A DNA stretch of 64,000 nt, taken from NCBI GenBank assembly GCA_021234155.1, contig JAJEKV010000055.1, positions 3,914,905 to 3,978,904 of the forward strand. Direction: 5' to 3'. Under the pieces are notes generated by a model, which saw nothing but the letters and a program-made list of their open reading frames with translations, did no database searches and was not told the origin of the DNA. Of the stretch, positions 1-12,002 are shown in pieces (positions within the stretch are counted from its first letter, which is position 1; each line of letters opens with the position of its first letter). The position numbers and the translations under genes were made by a program. The DNA comes from Isoetes taiwanensis (taxonomy: Eukaryota > Streptophyta > Lycopodiopsida > Isoetales > Isoetaceae).

Positions 1-2090
1 GCATATGATGATGTTGCGATCGGTGGCATCCAATCTTAAAGCTCAAGCAGTTTGCTTTTCCAGGCCACTCTGGTATTCAGTAGTAATCTTTCAAGCAAAT
101 GATGGGGCTTTTAACTGGAAAATAGTTTTCTAGATTGGCAAAGGCCATTGCTCTCTTTGCTGGCAGAGATATCCAGGATAAGAACTTCAGAGCTTCAATC
201 ATTTAAAGCAGCATGCCTTAAACAGGTTTTGTTCATCTTCTTATTGCATTTTAATCTAGAATATTATTCCAAACTTTGTGAAGGAGAAATGTGTCAAGAC
301 TAAGCTCTATATGATGCGTTTGGTTTTGCTTCAATAAGGTCATCATTGAGCTCATCATTTTTATGAATCGTAGTTGGGACATGTACATATGGAGTTTCGT
401 ATCTTCTTTAACAACGATGTACGGTTGAAGCCCTGGTTATCAAAATCATCTGTTTCTGGGCTTCTGTCAGTAGCCAATACCCCTTTTTTAATGGAATTAA
501 TCCTTGTACTGTAATCAACTAAAGCGAGCGACTACTTGATCATCTTATTCTCTGAGGGCTATTTGGGGCATTGTAAAGCCGCCCTGTATTTTAGAAGCAA
601 CAGACAAGAGAAATGTATTTGTTATCTTCAACTTAATATAAAAGCGATATAACTACGAATTCTTGTCGCAACATTGATCATCTGTGTCTAACATTTTTTG
701 TCACAACATTGATCATCTGTGTCAATAGCATGAACCCATAAATGCCAAGATGCTTAATTTGGGTTCTCGGGCAACGGATTTGAAGACCACATGAGTACTT
801 ACACCTAGCTGATCTAATATAGTTTACAGAGTATCAAAATGGAAAAAACTATGAGGCAGAATCAAGTTTATCTTGATATAAAAGAAGTCAGCAACCTAAA
901 CACCATGTATGCCTATTGAAACATAGCCTCTGAATAGCAGACAGCAGGCTTTGAGATAATGCTTAAGTTTATTTTCTACACCATTGTTACTTCAAATCCC
1001 TTGTGATGTAACAGAGAACATGGCAGTGCGCTTTGGCAGTGATGATGATTTCGCCAGAAACGCATATCGTGTATTAACAGAAAAAACTACATTAATATAT
1101 CAATTCTACAACACCACAGCAATCCAAAAACTGAAGTAAGGACTCCGAAACCTAAAGCTGTAACTAACTCGCCTCCCTGATTTATCAAGACAACCTGGGA
1201 GCAAAATAATCTCCGTATCTTGCCAACAAGCAGCATCTGCAAGCACAAGCAGACAATCTTTAGATGGGCCAAATACAAATTTAATAGCAAAGAAATGGTA
1301 TCTGCTTTGGGTTCTGCGAACCAGGGCTCTGCTCTGGGAATCAAGCAGATCCTTATTCTGGGGCCTGCCAATCAAGCCCAGGCACTACTTGAAGATACAT
1401 AACATAATAGAGTATGCCTCTGAAAGCTTAAAATCTCATCAAAATCTTACATTTGAATGCAGATGCTAGCCGATTGCCTTTGCTAAATCCTTGTTAAACA
1501 CAAACCAGGCTTCATATGGGTACGATGGCTACAGATTCGACCGCATCTATAGCTCCATAGCATAAATCTGGCACAGACCCTCTTCCGGGATCAACGGCAG
1601 GCATAAAGAAATTGGTAAAACATATTCTTACCTGAGCTCAAGTTTTGTACAGTCGACACTTACGCTTTTGGAATATGAAAGCTCCAGTTCAAACACAACC
1701 AAATCAAATAAACCAAATTAATAACACAGACCCGGCAGTTAGATTTGCAATCAATCACAACCAAATCAGATAAACTATAAGACAATCAATCAGACAAATC
1801 AAACACTCAGAAAGAAGACGGCGGCGTCCAGCAGGAGGCAACGACCCGCAAATTTGCTGAACGGCATCTGTTTGCCATGCCACAATACAGGTAGGTCCAA
1901 TCGCGGGGCAGGGCCGGCCAGGCAGAAAGGGAAAGGCAAGCGCACCACATGGCACTGCATTGATAAGAAGCATGGAAATAAAGTGCCATAGCCAGAGCCC
2001 GGCATATGAGATCCAAAATTGAAAATATGGGCGCTCCGAGACGAAACCATTGGATTTGGCGCGCCACCTTAGGTCTTATTAAATAGGGCA
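1..2090. other. No gene recognised
   Basis: I see no conserved protein in either strand of this AT-rich stretch. The open frames here are short and carry no motif. The only clear structure is a small tandem duplication: a 20-base block (caacattgatcatctgtgtc) occurs at about 669-688 and again at 704-723. It could be a 3' flank, intron or decayed repeat. Confidence 0.4.
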
Positions 2091-2095
2091 ACTTA

Positions 2096-2288
2096 GAATG
2101 TTCTACAACTTTCTAGCAATGTTCTAGAATTTCAACAACATTCTAACACATTCTAGAAGTTACCAGAGGACCGCCAGGAACCTTCCGGAAGCCACTAGAT
2201 CCGACGGCCCAGATTGCATGGGAGCGAACGGATGGCCGGGATCTGGCGGCTGATATATAATGGAACTTTCCGGAAGCCACCACTAGAA
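2096..2288 (+). promoter_or_regulatory. Heat-shock-element/TATA module, copy 1
   Basis: Several inverted GAA/TTC units in the nGAAnnTTCnnGAAn pattern bound by heat-shock factors lie close together. Perfect three-unit elements are at 2178-2190 (GAAccTTCcgGAA) and 2263-2275 (GAActTTCcgGAA). Shorter TTCtaGAA units are at about 2122-2129 and 2151-2158, and a near-perfect one is at 2096-2108. A TATA-like TATATAA lies at 2254-2260, between the GC-rich middle and the last element. A diverged copy with the same order is at 48.03-48.21 kb, so this is a dispersed module rather than chance. No gene follows it convincingly. It may be the promoter end of a heat-responsive transposable element or a copied small-heat-shock promoter. 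Confidence 0.55.
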
Positions 2289-3230
2289 ATTACATATATA
2301 TACTGATATACAAGTTTTTGTACTATCAATGGGTTACTGAGCTATGGTTTATGAAGACGTGGAAATAAAATCTAGGCTTAAACGGATTGGAATACGCTAA
2401 AAGAGTCGAATTTAGTGGAATACAAAATCTTAAAGGATACCTTCATAGAACGTTAGAGAGTTTAAGGAAATATTAAGATCCCCTTATAATTCTCATTCTT
2501 TCAAATTCCATAAAGATTCCAACATTATCTAGAAACATTTGCATTTGTCACTGTTTTTTTATTCTACATAACCTTGGATTTGTTTTTGAGGCACAGGCAT
2601 TTCGACACATGTTATATTGCATAATAACATTCTCACCGAGAAAATTTTTACCTTTTGGGAAGTGGCAATTTCTATACAAAAGATTGTGCACGCATTGGGT
2701 GGGTTGTTCTTTTTTTAACAACAAAAACGTGTTTTCGTTGCATAACAGTTGGCAAGCATTGCCGATCATTCTTTGATCACCTTGTATATGCCGTTCCTAT
2801 TTGTATTTTCATACATATATGTACATACGCAAGGGAACGCTCAAGTATGCGGGAGATCTGGCATATTTGTAGGAATATGCTGAAATCCAATGTCAACATT
2901 CTATGTCAATATTAAGATATTTAAGACATTAAAATGCCATAGCGCTTTCATGTAAAATGTTAGGGTGGTTAAATGTGAAACATGTAATTCTTAAGGTTAT
3001 AGAAAACATATGCTATTTTCAAATATGCGTTACAATTATCTCCACTGTTGAGAAGGAAAAGGGATGTCTCTCAGTAAGCTACTTGGCGAATTGCACCCTA
3101 CAATGATTTAAGAATCTACATCCATGTGTTATTAACTGGTTGCAATAATAATGTGGAGAGGGTAAAAGCTCTAGCCTAATTATAATCTATACATTGCACT
3201 GGTACCACAAAATGCAACCACATGGGAATG

Positions 3231-3345
3231 TAGAATTCGATTGACATTGTTGTCAAATCAAGCTTCAGATATATTTATAAAAGGATTTAGAATTCGATCG
3301 ATAACATTGCCAAATCAAGGTTTAGGTATATTTATAACATAAGAT
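3231..3345. repeat. 57-bp tandem duplication
   Basis: Two diverged copies begin with tagaattcgat at 3231 and 3288. Both contain the caaatcaag and tatatttataa blocks. Nothing coding is apparent. Confidence 0.6.
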
Positions 3346-3920
3346 TGTTTAAAGGTTCAGAGCATGGTTTATGAAGATGTGGAAGTAAAATCTGTGAAGA
3401 TATTGGAGTCCCATCATTGTTTTTCCTGGGAGCTCATATTCGACATTTGAAAGCGGCTGAGCAGGACCCATCAACCGGAATCTGCAGCATAAAATAAAGG
3501 AGTTTGTTGGTACTTATCTCCAGCATGCACATTAGCGCCATATTTTGTCAAGATTTTTACTATCTCCAGCATCCCAAGTGAGCAAGCCATCAATCGAAAT
3601 CTGCATCCCAAGTGAGCAAGCCATCATTCCGGTTCAAAACCATTCCAGATTTGGATTCGACAGCATTCTGCGAGAATTGTCGCAGCCTTGCAGAAGAATT
3701 CAAGATGGTGTGGCACCCTTGCCTCGGCTGGGCTGGTGGCCCATCAAAATAAACCGCCTTACATTTGTTGAAGCAGAAAGAAAGCATAAACGCCAAGGTC
3801 TGAGCTTCCAAGAGCTTGCTGCTAGCCGCAGGTAATTATATTATTGGTTTAATGATTTGAGTTTTGGGTTTCTGGGAATGTGGCATTTCTTAAAATTGGA
3901 TCATTTGATTTGTACTTTTG

Positions 3921-4030
3921 CAGGATTAAGAGCATTGGCAACACACCGTGTAAGAAGTTAGCTTTGAATTTATAAGCCCAAGAGCATTGGGATCTAGTTG
4001 GGGTTCGATTCCCCAAGCTCTGTTATTTTG
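3921..4030 (+). repeat. tRNA-like B box, possible SINE
   Basis: GGTTCGATTCC at 4002-4012 matches the RNA polymerase III B-box consensus exactly and is flanked by complementary GGGG/CCCC as in a tRNA T arm. I cannot fold a full tRNA cloverleaf around it. A related block, in reverse orientation, is at 49334-49344 with similar flanks. This fits a tRNA-derived SINE family, but two diverged copies are thin evidence. Confidence 0.25.
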
Positions 4031-7000
4031 GTTGATTGTGCTGTATCAGGCTTTTGGAATACTGACATAACCATTGAGTTGGTTTTTTTAAGCCCCCTAG
4101 AAATCGGGTCAACATGGGCTCTTTGACCCTATCTTTGTTCAAAGCTTTTTATAAAATATCTCCCAGAATATGCCATGATCAAATGGCCACGAAAGAATAA
4201 TACATGCCCTAGCAATAATATATACCGCTACAACAAATATTTTATTTTCAGTCAGAAGACCACTTAGAATAAGATGATCAATTACAATCAACAGTAAAAC
4301 TGCAATTTGCTAAAATAGATTTCAAACACAAATATGCATTTTTAAAGCTGTGGAGCTACAATTTGGAAAAACCTTAATTACAGAGTGGTGATCAAGCCTA
4401 TTTTATGAAGCAAGTCTTGGTGCTGCAAATGCCTATTATTATCGACTGTAGGTAAGGTCTGAAGTATAAGTAACATGAATAAGGATGGCAATAAACTCAT
4501 AACATGAAGCATGGGAATGTGAGCATTGGCTGTAGAACATCCGGTGCACTATGCACAATATGCAAAACACCAAAAGCCAAAACCAACTGTGTTAATGTGA
4601 AAGAATATGTCCAAACGCATGTGCTGCCAAATCAACTTGTTGAAGGGTACAACAGCAATTGATTTCCCCTGAGAGTCAACCATATCACATGCAGATTGGC
4701 TAAGCATTACTATAAAGATCAAGCCCCCCTATGGAATACACGTAATGAACTATAACTCTTGATGAGCTTAGTAGAGCTAGGCGTGGGACCCAATTGGGCC
4801 TGCCATCAGATGCTCAGGTCAGGATAAGACTGTTATACCCTTTACCAGGATCTGCGACCATAAATAACAAGCATATGTACAACACGTTTATCTCAAGTGC
4901 AACGCCCTGAAAGTAGATAGATCATTTGATGGTATTTAATTTCATGCCCAGGTAAAACCATAATCATTTACAACATAATATCCAGCTTAAAGCTGTGTAA
5001 TCAACCTATATAATAGGATTACATTTGGCAACAATCTGTATCATAGCTGGACTTTTAAGTGGATCAAATAGGTTGATGCCGCTCATGCTTCCTCAATTGC
5101 CATCAATTGTTGCAAGTAGGAAATACTTGCACATCTCTTCAATTTGTACACAATTTTGCGGTCCTGCTTGAAAACAGATGCTTATTTGTCTCTTTCCAGT
5201 TCCAAAGTATAACTACTTTGAGTTTGCAGAGAAGATTTAAGCGAGGTATGCATTCCAAATCTCTCCAACAACTAGTCTCGCAACTCTGCCAATAGATGCA
5301 ACATAGAGGAATGCAAAAAAAGGTTACATTGCAGCAGAGAACAGCCAAACAATTAGGCAATTGGCTACACAATGTATATTGTCGAATATAACAACTCACT
5401 CTTCAAGAATCTGCTCCAGCAGCACATACTTTTATGCGGTCATATGGTTTGCAACAGACATGAATTTTTCTTGGTGACATTTATGGGAAATGTGGCAAAG
5501 CACAGGATGCTACCGCATCTGTAAGGCCGCAATAAAGTTTATATAGGTATGCATAGGATAGATCCTAAAAAAATCTAAATCATGTCCATGGACTAAGGCA
5601 ACAACCAGAAGATGGATCGAAGCACAAAGCAAAGAGAGGACTTGAATGAGCCTTAAATTGTGCAATAATAGCTTTTGTTATGAGATCCCTCAATACTACA
5701 TGTAATTTAAATGCATACATGAGTAATTTTGTGCACTTAATGTTGTAACACGAGAAAAATGCTTACTGTTCCTGCATAGTTAGGCTCAGAGTTCCTTTAT
5801 TATTCTTGCCTTTCCTGAGCAGACTACCAGATCCTGAGGAGATAAATTCCATTTGGGAAAAGCTCAACACAATATTTTTCCAGTCTTATAAATCCTGTCA
5901 TCAAGTTTAAGAATACCAACTACAACCTGTACAACAAAACCTAATCATAGCATAGCATGATAATCCTAAATAACATACTTGAGGCTGTTCAGGCTGTTCT
6001 ACATACCTGACAACTGCAAATTACAAAAGAGATTTATTTCATGACATAACACATAATGCACAAGACTACAACAACATCTATTGGCACTTTTTGCATTTAT
6101 TACCTCGTTTGGTTAAAGAACCCCATTTGGAGGACACATTAAGCATCTCTTAGGCGCCGTTGTTTGAAGCTGAAAGTTGAACAATTTATCAGGACTTTCT
6201 TGCAGTATGCACAAAAACTAAAAATGTGAAATACAATCCAGCCCTACGGCCAAGTGGTTAGGCACAGGAATCACTTACTTTCAATGCCACTAGGGACCAG
6301 CTAACATCTTTTATCTTCACTGCACTTGCAACCTGCTCGCCAGGTTCATTTGATGAATACAAAGCTCATCAGCACTGCAAAACATCAAACGTTGTTACAA
6401 CCATTTCTTATTTTTCCCCGTAAAATATTATTGACATAGGTGTTACCATGTTGGCACCAAAGTATTATCCAGGCCGTATAACCTGCAACATGAAAAAAAA
6501 TGGAGTCTTCAGAGAAACTCGTCACCAGATGAACCAGGCTTGCAAATGGCAATGGATTTTGATTCATCATGTTTTTTTCTAAAGCAACCTCCACAAAGTG
6601 GAGAGCAAATTGAGAAATTATTCAGCGAATTGCCATCAAGGAGACTAGCATGGGATTTATAGCTGAACCATTATGCCCACACACGTTTTATGTAAAAGGG
6701 GTCTAAACCTCAACAGACGATATTGAAATACCAGGATGCCAAATCTTTGCAGAGAATCCCAGCTGATTAACGAGGCATTTAAAAGAGGCAACGGAGGTGT
6801 TAATCTGGAAAACCCCTGCAGCAAGTGCCTGGCTAGGATCTTGTTTATTATCAAGCAAATCACAACGTTCAATCATTAACGTTCTGTCTAGGGTAAAAGC
6901 ACGTACTCATCTAGCAGTAGACATAACATCTTAACAAATGAATTCAATAAGAAGAAGATTACCATTGAAATGTTCTCAAGACATAATTAAAAGTCGCAAT

Positions 7001-7890
7001 CACTTGAAACTTATGTTGTTGCTCTTTCCCTGGTAAAGAGCAACAGCGAAATTAGAACTTCGTAAAATAGAATCAATCGACTATTTTACTTTATCAGGTA
7101 ATTGTAAAGAAAGTGCATAGACTCACCAATGCAGGATCTACGTCTATTTGTTGCTGGAATCAGAATAATTGCTTTAGCTTCCATGGAACCAATTATCTTA
7201 CAAAAATAGAACAAAGACATGGACAAAAAAAGTATGCCATCATTTAATTATACATGTACACAAAGACAACAACAAATGGAAATTAGGAAGCCAAAGTAAG
7301 ATACGCCCCCTTTTTTTATTTGCGCCCCAAGCAACTCCGTTTCACATCATTTACATAAACAGTTCTGCAAGGTAAACCTTCTGCCAACACCTCCAGAGTC
7401 TAAAGGCTTATTTAAGAGTGCTGCAAATCCATCCAACATTCTACAACACCAAAACATAATTCCGCCACAAGACTCAAAGGCACAAAACGACCAAGGCCAT
7501 GACTGAGAAAGATCGTCTGGTTGAGGCATACAGAATGAAATAGTAGGCCAATTACATTTTGGTGATTGGATATACGAACTAGGAGAAGACACTTATGCAA
7601 TAACATGTCCAAGCGGCACAGAATAAATAATAAGACCCATTACATCTTCGAACACCACCAGAATTAATTGAAGTTATTTGCCATACTTGTAGCCAATGGG
7701 CAGGCAAAGAAAACCCAATAAGAATAGCTACATGCTTGTCAAACTTAATGAAAGAGAAAAAATCTTCTACTGTGAATGTTGGCAAGGAAATTCAGCGTGC
7801 AAATTAACACCATCTAGGACCTATGTCACATTCTAAATAGAAAGGAAGCTTTACCAAAAATAGGTTTACTAGTAGATCTCACTATCGCTT
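4031..7890. other. No gene recognised; possible introns and decayed exons
   Basis: Minus-strand open frames occur (for example 6657-6872, 6385-6594 and 7412-7612), but I recognise no domain in them. A tRNA A-box-like block (ggccaagtggttaggcac, about 6248-6265) is present without a matching T arm. The stretch lies downstream of the NUP133-like remnants on the minus strand, so it may be the 3' part of that gene or its introns. Confidence 0.3.
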
Positions 7891-8048
7891 CTAAGTGAAT
7901 CCGCATGCTTCATAAAGAGCATCTATTACAGAAATTCAATGCACAACTTAGTGTTAATCCATGCTCGCTCTAAGTGAATCCGCATGCTTCATAAAGAGCA
8001 TCTATTACAGAAATTCAATGCACAACTTAGTGTTAATCCATGCTCGCT
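7891..8048. repeat. Exact 79-bp tandem duplication
   Basis: The block 7891-7969 is repeated, apparently base for base, at 7970-8048. Each copy starts ctaagtgaatccgcatgc and ends ccatgctcgct. The lack of divergence implies a recent duplication, or an assembly artefact. Confidence 0.85.
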
Positions 8049-8825
8049 CTGTTTTCCACCAGCTCCAGATGAATGTCCCTGACCAGAAACAGAATAGTAA
8101 GGGAAACCATTACATGTTACACATTATCATTCCAGTTTGAAGTAAAGTCTCCTACCGGCACGTGTCTTGGTGTCAACCACAGTGATTCACAAGTTCTGGA
8201 TCAACTTCCAGCTCTGATAATACTGCAAATTGCTATCGAACAGACGACATTAGCAGAGTACAAAATACATCATTCATGCAACCGTAAACCAGACATACAT
8301 GAAGATGTAATGCAATGCAAGACAATGATGTAAGCCAACCTTCAATTTTGTAAGACTCCAGTGGATTCTACACCTGTTGCAAATCCCATAATATTTTCCC
8401 AGCAGGATCTTGTTGCCATATCCATGGCACACATCTCTAAGAAAGGAAGAAAGTGGAATCCACGACAAAAAGTATCTACCTCCTTGGTTGCAAGTTTCTC
8501 GTTCGCCGAAGACACCTTTTGGTGTTTTTGCTTGAGTAAGAAGCAAATGGAAGATAACAACTCAAAATTTAGGCTATTTACATTATTTTCATATTAGTGA
8601 CATGCTTCCAAAAACCTGAGATTTTAGTCCGAAACAATACAGGCAATGCTAAGCCCACAGTCAAAAAGAGCCCTTATTATCTAACGTTTCTGCATGTAAA
8701 AATTTGAGGTAGCAACATGCTGAAGCAACCATATATAGATGTCTGAAATAATACAGTTAAATATATGTAGATGTGAACTTCAGGGATTTCTTGAATCAAG
8801 ACAATTTCTCAAAAACTAGGCAAGT

Positions 8826-9361
8826 TAGTAGATATTTGGGCATAACTTGCAAATGCAAGATCAATTTTTCAAGCAAAAGTATCCATTGGAAAGCTTAAGG
8901 AAAGCTCTAAAAATAAGTCTAGGTAGACGTCTTTCAATTTCCTAGTGTATATGTGTCAAATATAGCAAAATATTTTTGCTGTCCTAATTTTACAGCAGAT
9001 GAAAAACATGGAGGTTACTCCAAAAAAAAGCTCCATTGCCCGAGTAACTACTTTGAAGACATAACACAAGGATATACAGGGATAATATATTGAAAAAAAG
9101 AAATAGCAAATACTTCATTACCTCCACTGAGACGGCAATGTTCACTATGTGGCGTGACCACCAGCTAGCAAATATTTGAGCGTAACTTGCAAATGCAAGA
9201 TCCATTGCTCAAGCAAGAGTATCCGTTGGAAAGCTCAAGGGAAGCTCTAAAAATAAGTCTAGGTACATCTCTTTCAAATTCCTAGTGCATGTATGTCAAA
9301 TATGGCAAAATACATTTGCTGTTCTAATTTTACAGCAGAGGACAAACATGGAGGTAACTCC
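8826..9361. repeat. Diverged 195-bp duplication, 340 bp apart
   Basis: Copies at about 8826-9021 and 9166-9361 share long blocks (cataacttgcaaatgcaaga or cgtaacttgcaaatgcaaga, ctctaaaaataagtctaggta, ttttacagcag, aacatggaggt). They differ at scattered positions, so the duplication is old. It is probably intronic to the NUP133-like locus. Confidence 0.75.
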
Positions 9362-10252
9362 AACACCACCGTAAATTAATGAATATATTAAGTGTTACAA
9401 TCCTGAATGACTTCTCCTTTGCCGCTAAAAAGGAAAAACATCATGACAAAAAGCCATATGCACACCTTCAAAAACATGGCCGCTACAAACTTTGCCCAGC
9501 CAAGACACTGGAAATGATTGTCAAGGATTACCCTCAGGGAAAAGGAAAATATAGCTCAAAGCTAAATATAATGCCAGAAGATCTTACCTTCTAGCCAGCC
9601 AATTCACAAGTTCCATCACGTATGCAAAATCGTCATCAAAGAGCCACATTGAATATGTATCTGCTCCATCATAGCTGCATATCAGAAATGATGCGGTTTC
9701 ATTCGAATCAACCATGGTCTCTTGATCACTATAGCTAGAGGCGAAGCTGAAGCAACCATTTTTGCTGCTACTATTGAAGGTGCTTATAACTTCTAGACTA
9801 ACTAAATTTGAAACAATCTACATAGAACACAAAATAAGAAGACATTCAATCAAATACCTCTGTCCCCACAATCGTAGATCACACGAGCATTGCAGCCCAA
9901 ATAGCAAACTGTATGTGCATTGCAACCTTGGAATAACAGGGATAAGCTTCATTCGAAGGCTATGGTGACTTCTGCAGTTGCTCCTCAAGAACAGGGTCTT
10001 CAACACAGTGGTTTTATGCAAAGTTACAGAGGATCAGGAATAAAACAACATATGACATACTCTAATACTCCAAATCTAATACTCCAAATCCAAATCCAGC
10101 CATGGAGCACAAAAAAATGTGTTAGGTTTATTGACAAACTACATAAGAAAGAACACTACACATTGTTAATCCAAACAGATCCATAACAGCGTCATCTACA
10201 CATGCTCATCTCCTAAAACATGATATTCCGTCTACACCTTTAAAAATCACAT

Positions 10253-10345
10253 GGGACATTCGTCATTTCATAGACACAGTCATTCTTAAAAGGCAGGAGA
10301 ACTTGACCTTTGTCTTCCTCAAATAATAGAGCAACTCCGGCAGAA
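10253..10345 (-). repeat. 92-bp block shared with 56946-57037 (same strand)
   Basis: The two copies are about 92% identical. Read on the minus strand both give an open frame with the same peptide core, SAGVALLFE-D-GQV-LPFKN-C-YEMTNVP. The copy at 57 kb continues into a longer hydrophobic frame (56792-57061). I do not recognise the protein. The shared frame suggests a duplicated exon rather than a non-coding repeat. Confidence 0.6.
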
Positions 10346-10988
10346 GGAAATCTGGTATTGCCACCTTACTTTTCAATTCCTTAAAACACTTAAAAACTGG
10401 AAAAACCTACCCATATGGCAAATATCTTGGAACTTAATAAAGATTGGGTCTTGTAACCCTAGACATTTGATCCATCATTGCATATTCCAGCACAACATAA
10501 GCACCCCAGAATGCCTCAAATACATCATCTGGCTCAGTCAATAATCTCCCTGACAAATTCCGCAAAGTTAACATACGTACAACCTTGAAGGAAAAAAACC
10601 TTCTGATATATGTTGCTCCAAGAGGATATGCAGATAGAAGAGAATAATAAAATTTAAAGAAAATTCTTGGGAGTCCAGGGCTAATACATTTTCATATACC
10701 TCACATTCGCACCAAGATGTGAAGAAAAATATGAAAGTTATCTTTAAGCGCGGATTTGTAATACGCACAGACATAATCTCCACCAAGTTTAAACTGTCGA
10801 AAACCATTCAAACATCACAACTCTGCTACAAACTTCGCCCAGCGAAGATACCGGAAAATAACATGCCATTTGAGACTGCATTCACAGATAGACAATCCGG
10901 TTGGATTTATAGGCCTGATAGAGTCTTGCTCAAGAACCGCCCAAGGAGAAACCCAAGCCCTTGCTGCAAAAGGAGAATCAATAAGAAC

Positions 10989-11315
10989 CTGCAGGTTCAA
11001 GAGACGCACTTCCCTCTGGCCAAAAAGTCTATCTTGTAAAGTTTTGTCTTGTGATATATAATAGAACCAACTTTCCGATATGCTTTTCCCTCCTGAAATT
11101 TCTACATCCCAGCACTCTATACCGATTTCTGTCAAAAGAAGAAACTGGCACAAACCCTTACTTGAGAGACCAGTATTAGACTTCCAAACTAAAGATCCTG
11201 CAGCAAAGTGATCATGGTTGGAGGGACTGCTGCCTTTTCCTTCGGCCTTATATGGATCACGAACATGTTCCCATAATATGCTCCCTGGAGTGCAGTAGCA
11301 AATTGAAAAACACAA
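10989..11315 (-). pseudogene. NUP133-like nucleoporin, one large exon
   Basis: NUP133 is a scaffold subunit of the Y-complex of the nuclear pore. Here about 109 residues run from CFSICYCTPGSILWEH through SLVWKSNTGLSSKGLCQFLL, LTEIGIECWDVEI and SESW to EVRLLNLQV. The order and spacing match the N-terminal beta-propeller segment of plant NUP133 (SLIW...GLARE...EFLMLT...C...SEVW...PLDLQV). The frame begins without a good ATG and is preceded on the minus strand by a short minisatellite, so the 5' part of the gene is missing or displaced. The frame stays open beyond LLNLQV, but the similarity stops there, at a CAG|GTTCTT that could be a weak donor. It is probably a truncated, decaying copy. A live gene with distant exons is not excluded. 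Confidence 0.55.
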
Positions 11316-11327
11316 TCAGAAGAAGTT

Positions 11328-11412
11328 AAACCTGCATCAAACCGCTGTCCTCCCTGCATTAAACCTGCATTAAACCGCATCAAACCTGCATTAAACCTGC
11401 GTCAAATCGCTG
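11328..11412. repeat. Short minisatellite, 11-bp AACCTGCATTA-like units
   Basis: Imperfect units of aacctgcatta/aaaccgcatca alternate across the stretch, directly next to the 5' end of the NUP133-like exon on the minus strand. Confidence 0.6.
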
Positions 11413-11735
11413 TGGGCTAGACATCGTTTCAAAAGTTCGAATACATCCCATTCACAAGGTATATGACAACAATTCGTATCACAGATTTGTTCTACCAGAA
11501 ATTTCTGAGCACGACATGAAACTTGCAGTATTCATCAGGGTTCAGATTGAAACCTAGGCCATGCCCACAATCCCATCGCCATTCCAAAACTCCGAGGAGA
11601 GTACCACCGAATGCACAGAGCCGAGGGGGACGGATCTGGAACTGGACGAAGGCAGGGGATAATTTGGGGGTTTCAACGTCTCGAAAATCCCTGGACCAAT
11701 TCGATGGAGAAATCAATTGGGGCTTTTTGTTGTGG

Positions 11736-11885
11736 GTAGTTCATCTCGAGAGATGGGCGGCCGAGATCATCTGCACCAATGTTTTGGTACACCAACAAGA
11801 GGGGTGCTTGGGGAGTTCACGAGGTGGCACCGTCTGGACCGTCCATCTCAAAAGATGGGCGGCGAGATCAATCTCTACCAAAAAT
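11736..11885. repeat. Dispersed repeat related to 58066-58160
   Basis: The block caccgtctggaccgtccatctca followed by an agatgg-cgg-cgagatcaa segment (about 11828-11870) recurs at about 58088-58135. A second internal copy of the agatgggcggccgagatca part sits at about 11751. The wider segment ends near an AT-rich tail (tataattgtatatatata), like the other short non-autonomous elements in this window. Confidence 0.55.
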
Positions 11886-12002
11886 TTGTGGCATAATCTC
11901 TACACCATTTGAGACTCTACATCATTTGTGGCACCCAATATAATTGTATATATATAAGGATATACTAGTAATGGTACCCAGCCTTGCTGGGCATAAATTA
12001 GG

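Larger units (their letters stand above)
8178..10560 (-). pseudogene. Possible further NUP133-like exons
   Basis: Three minus-strand stretches lie in the order expected for the C-terminal continuation of a NUP133-like gene, but each match is weak. At 10455-10560 a frame reads LTEPDDVFEAFWGAYVVLEY, resembling the plant NUP133 segment with GAWTVLTEKAG. At 8342-8560 a frame has KQKHQK and SCWENIMGF, resembling the conserved EKQQKH and LWDLIQF segments. At 8178-8222 a short block bounded by a possible acceptor reads VLSELEVDPELVNHC, resembling VSELEEVFYCL. Splice donors are poor and stops separate the pieces. The collinearity is the main support, and this is inference. Confidence 0.22.

Noticed and set aside
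3545-3835. 96-codon frame ending in ELAASRR before a GTAATT
   Set aside because: The end resembles a splice donor, but the first half is a local duplication (catcccaagtgagcaagccatca twice) and no family is recognisable.
6238-6310. Possible tRNA gene (A-box-like ggccaagtggttaggc)
   Set aside because: No T arm or acceptor-stem complement follows at the needed distance.
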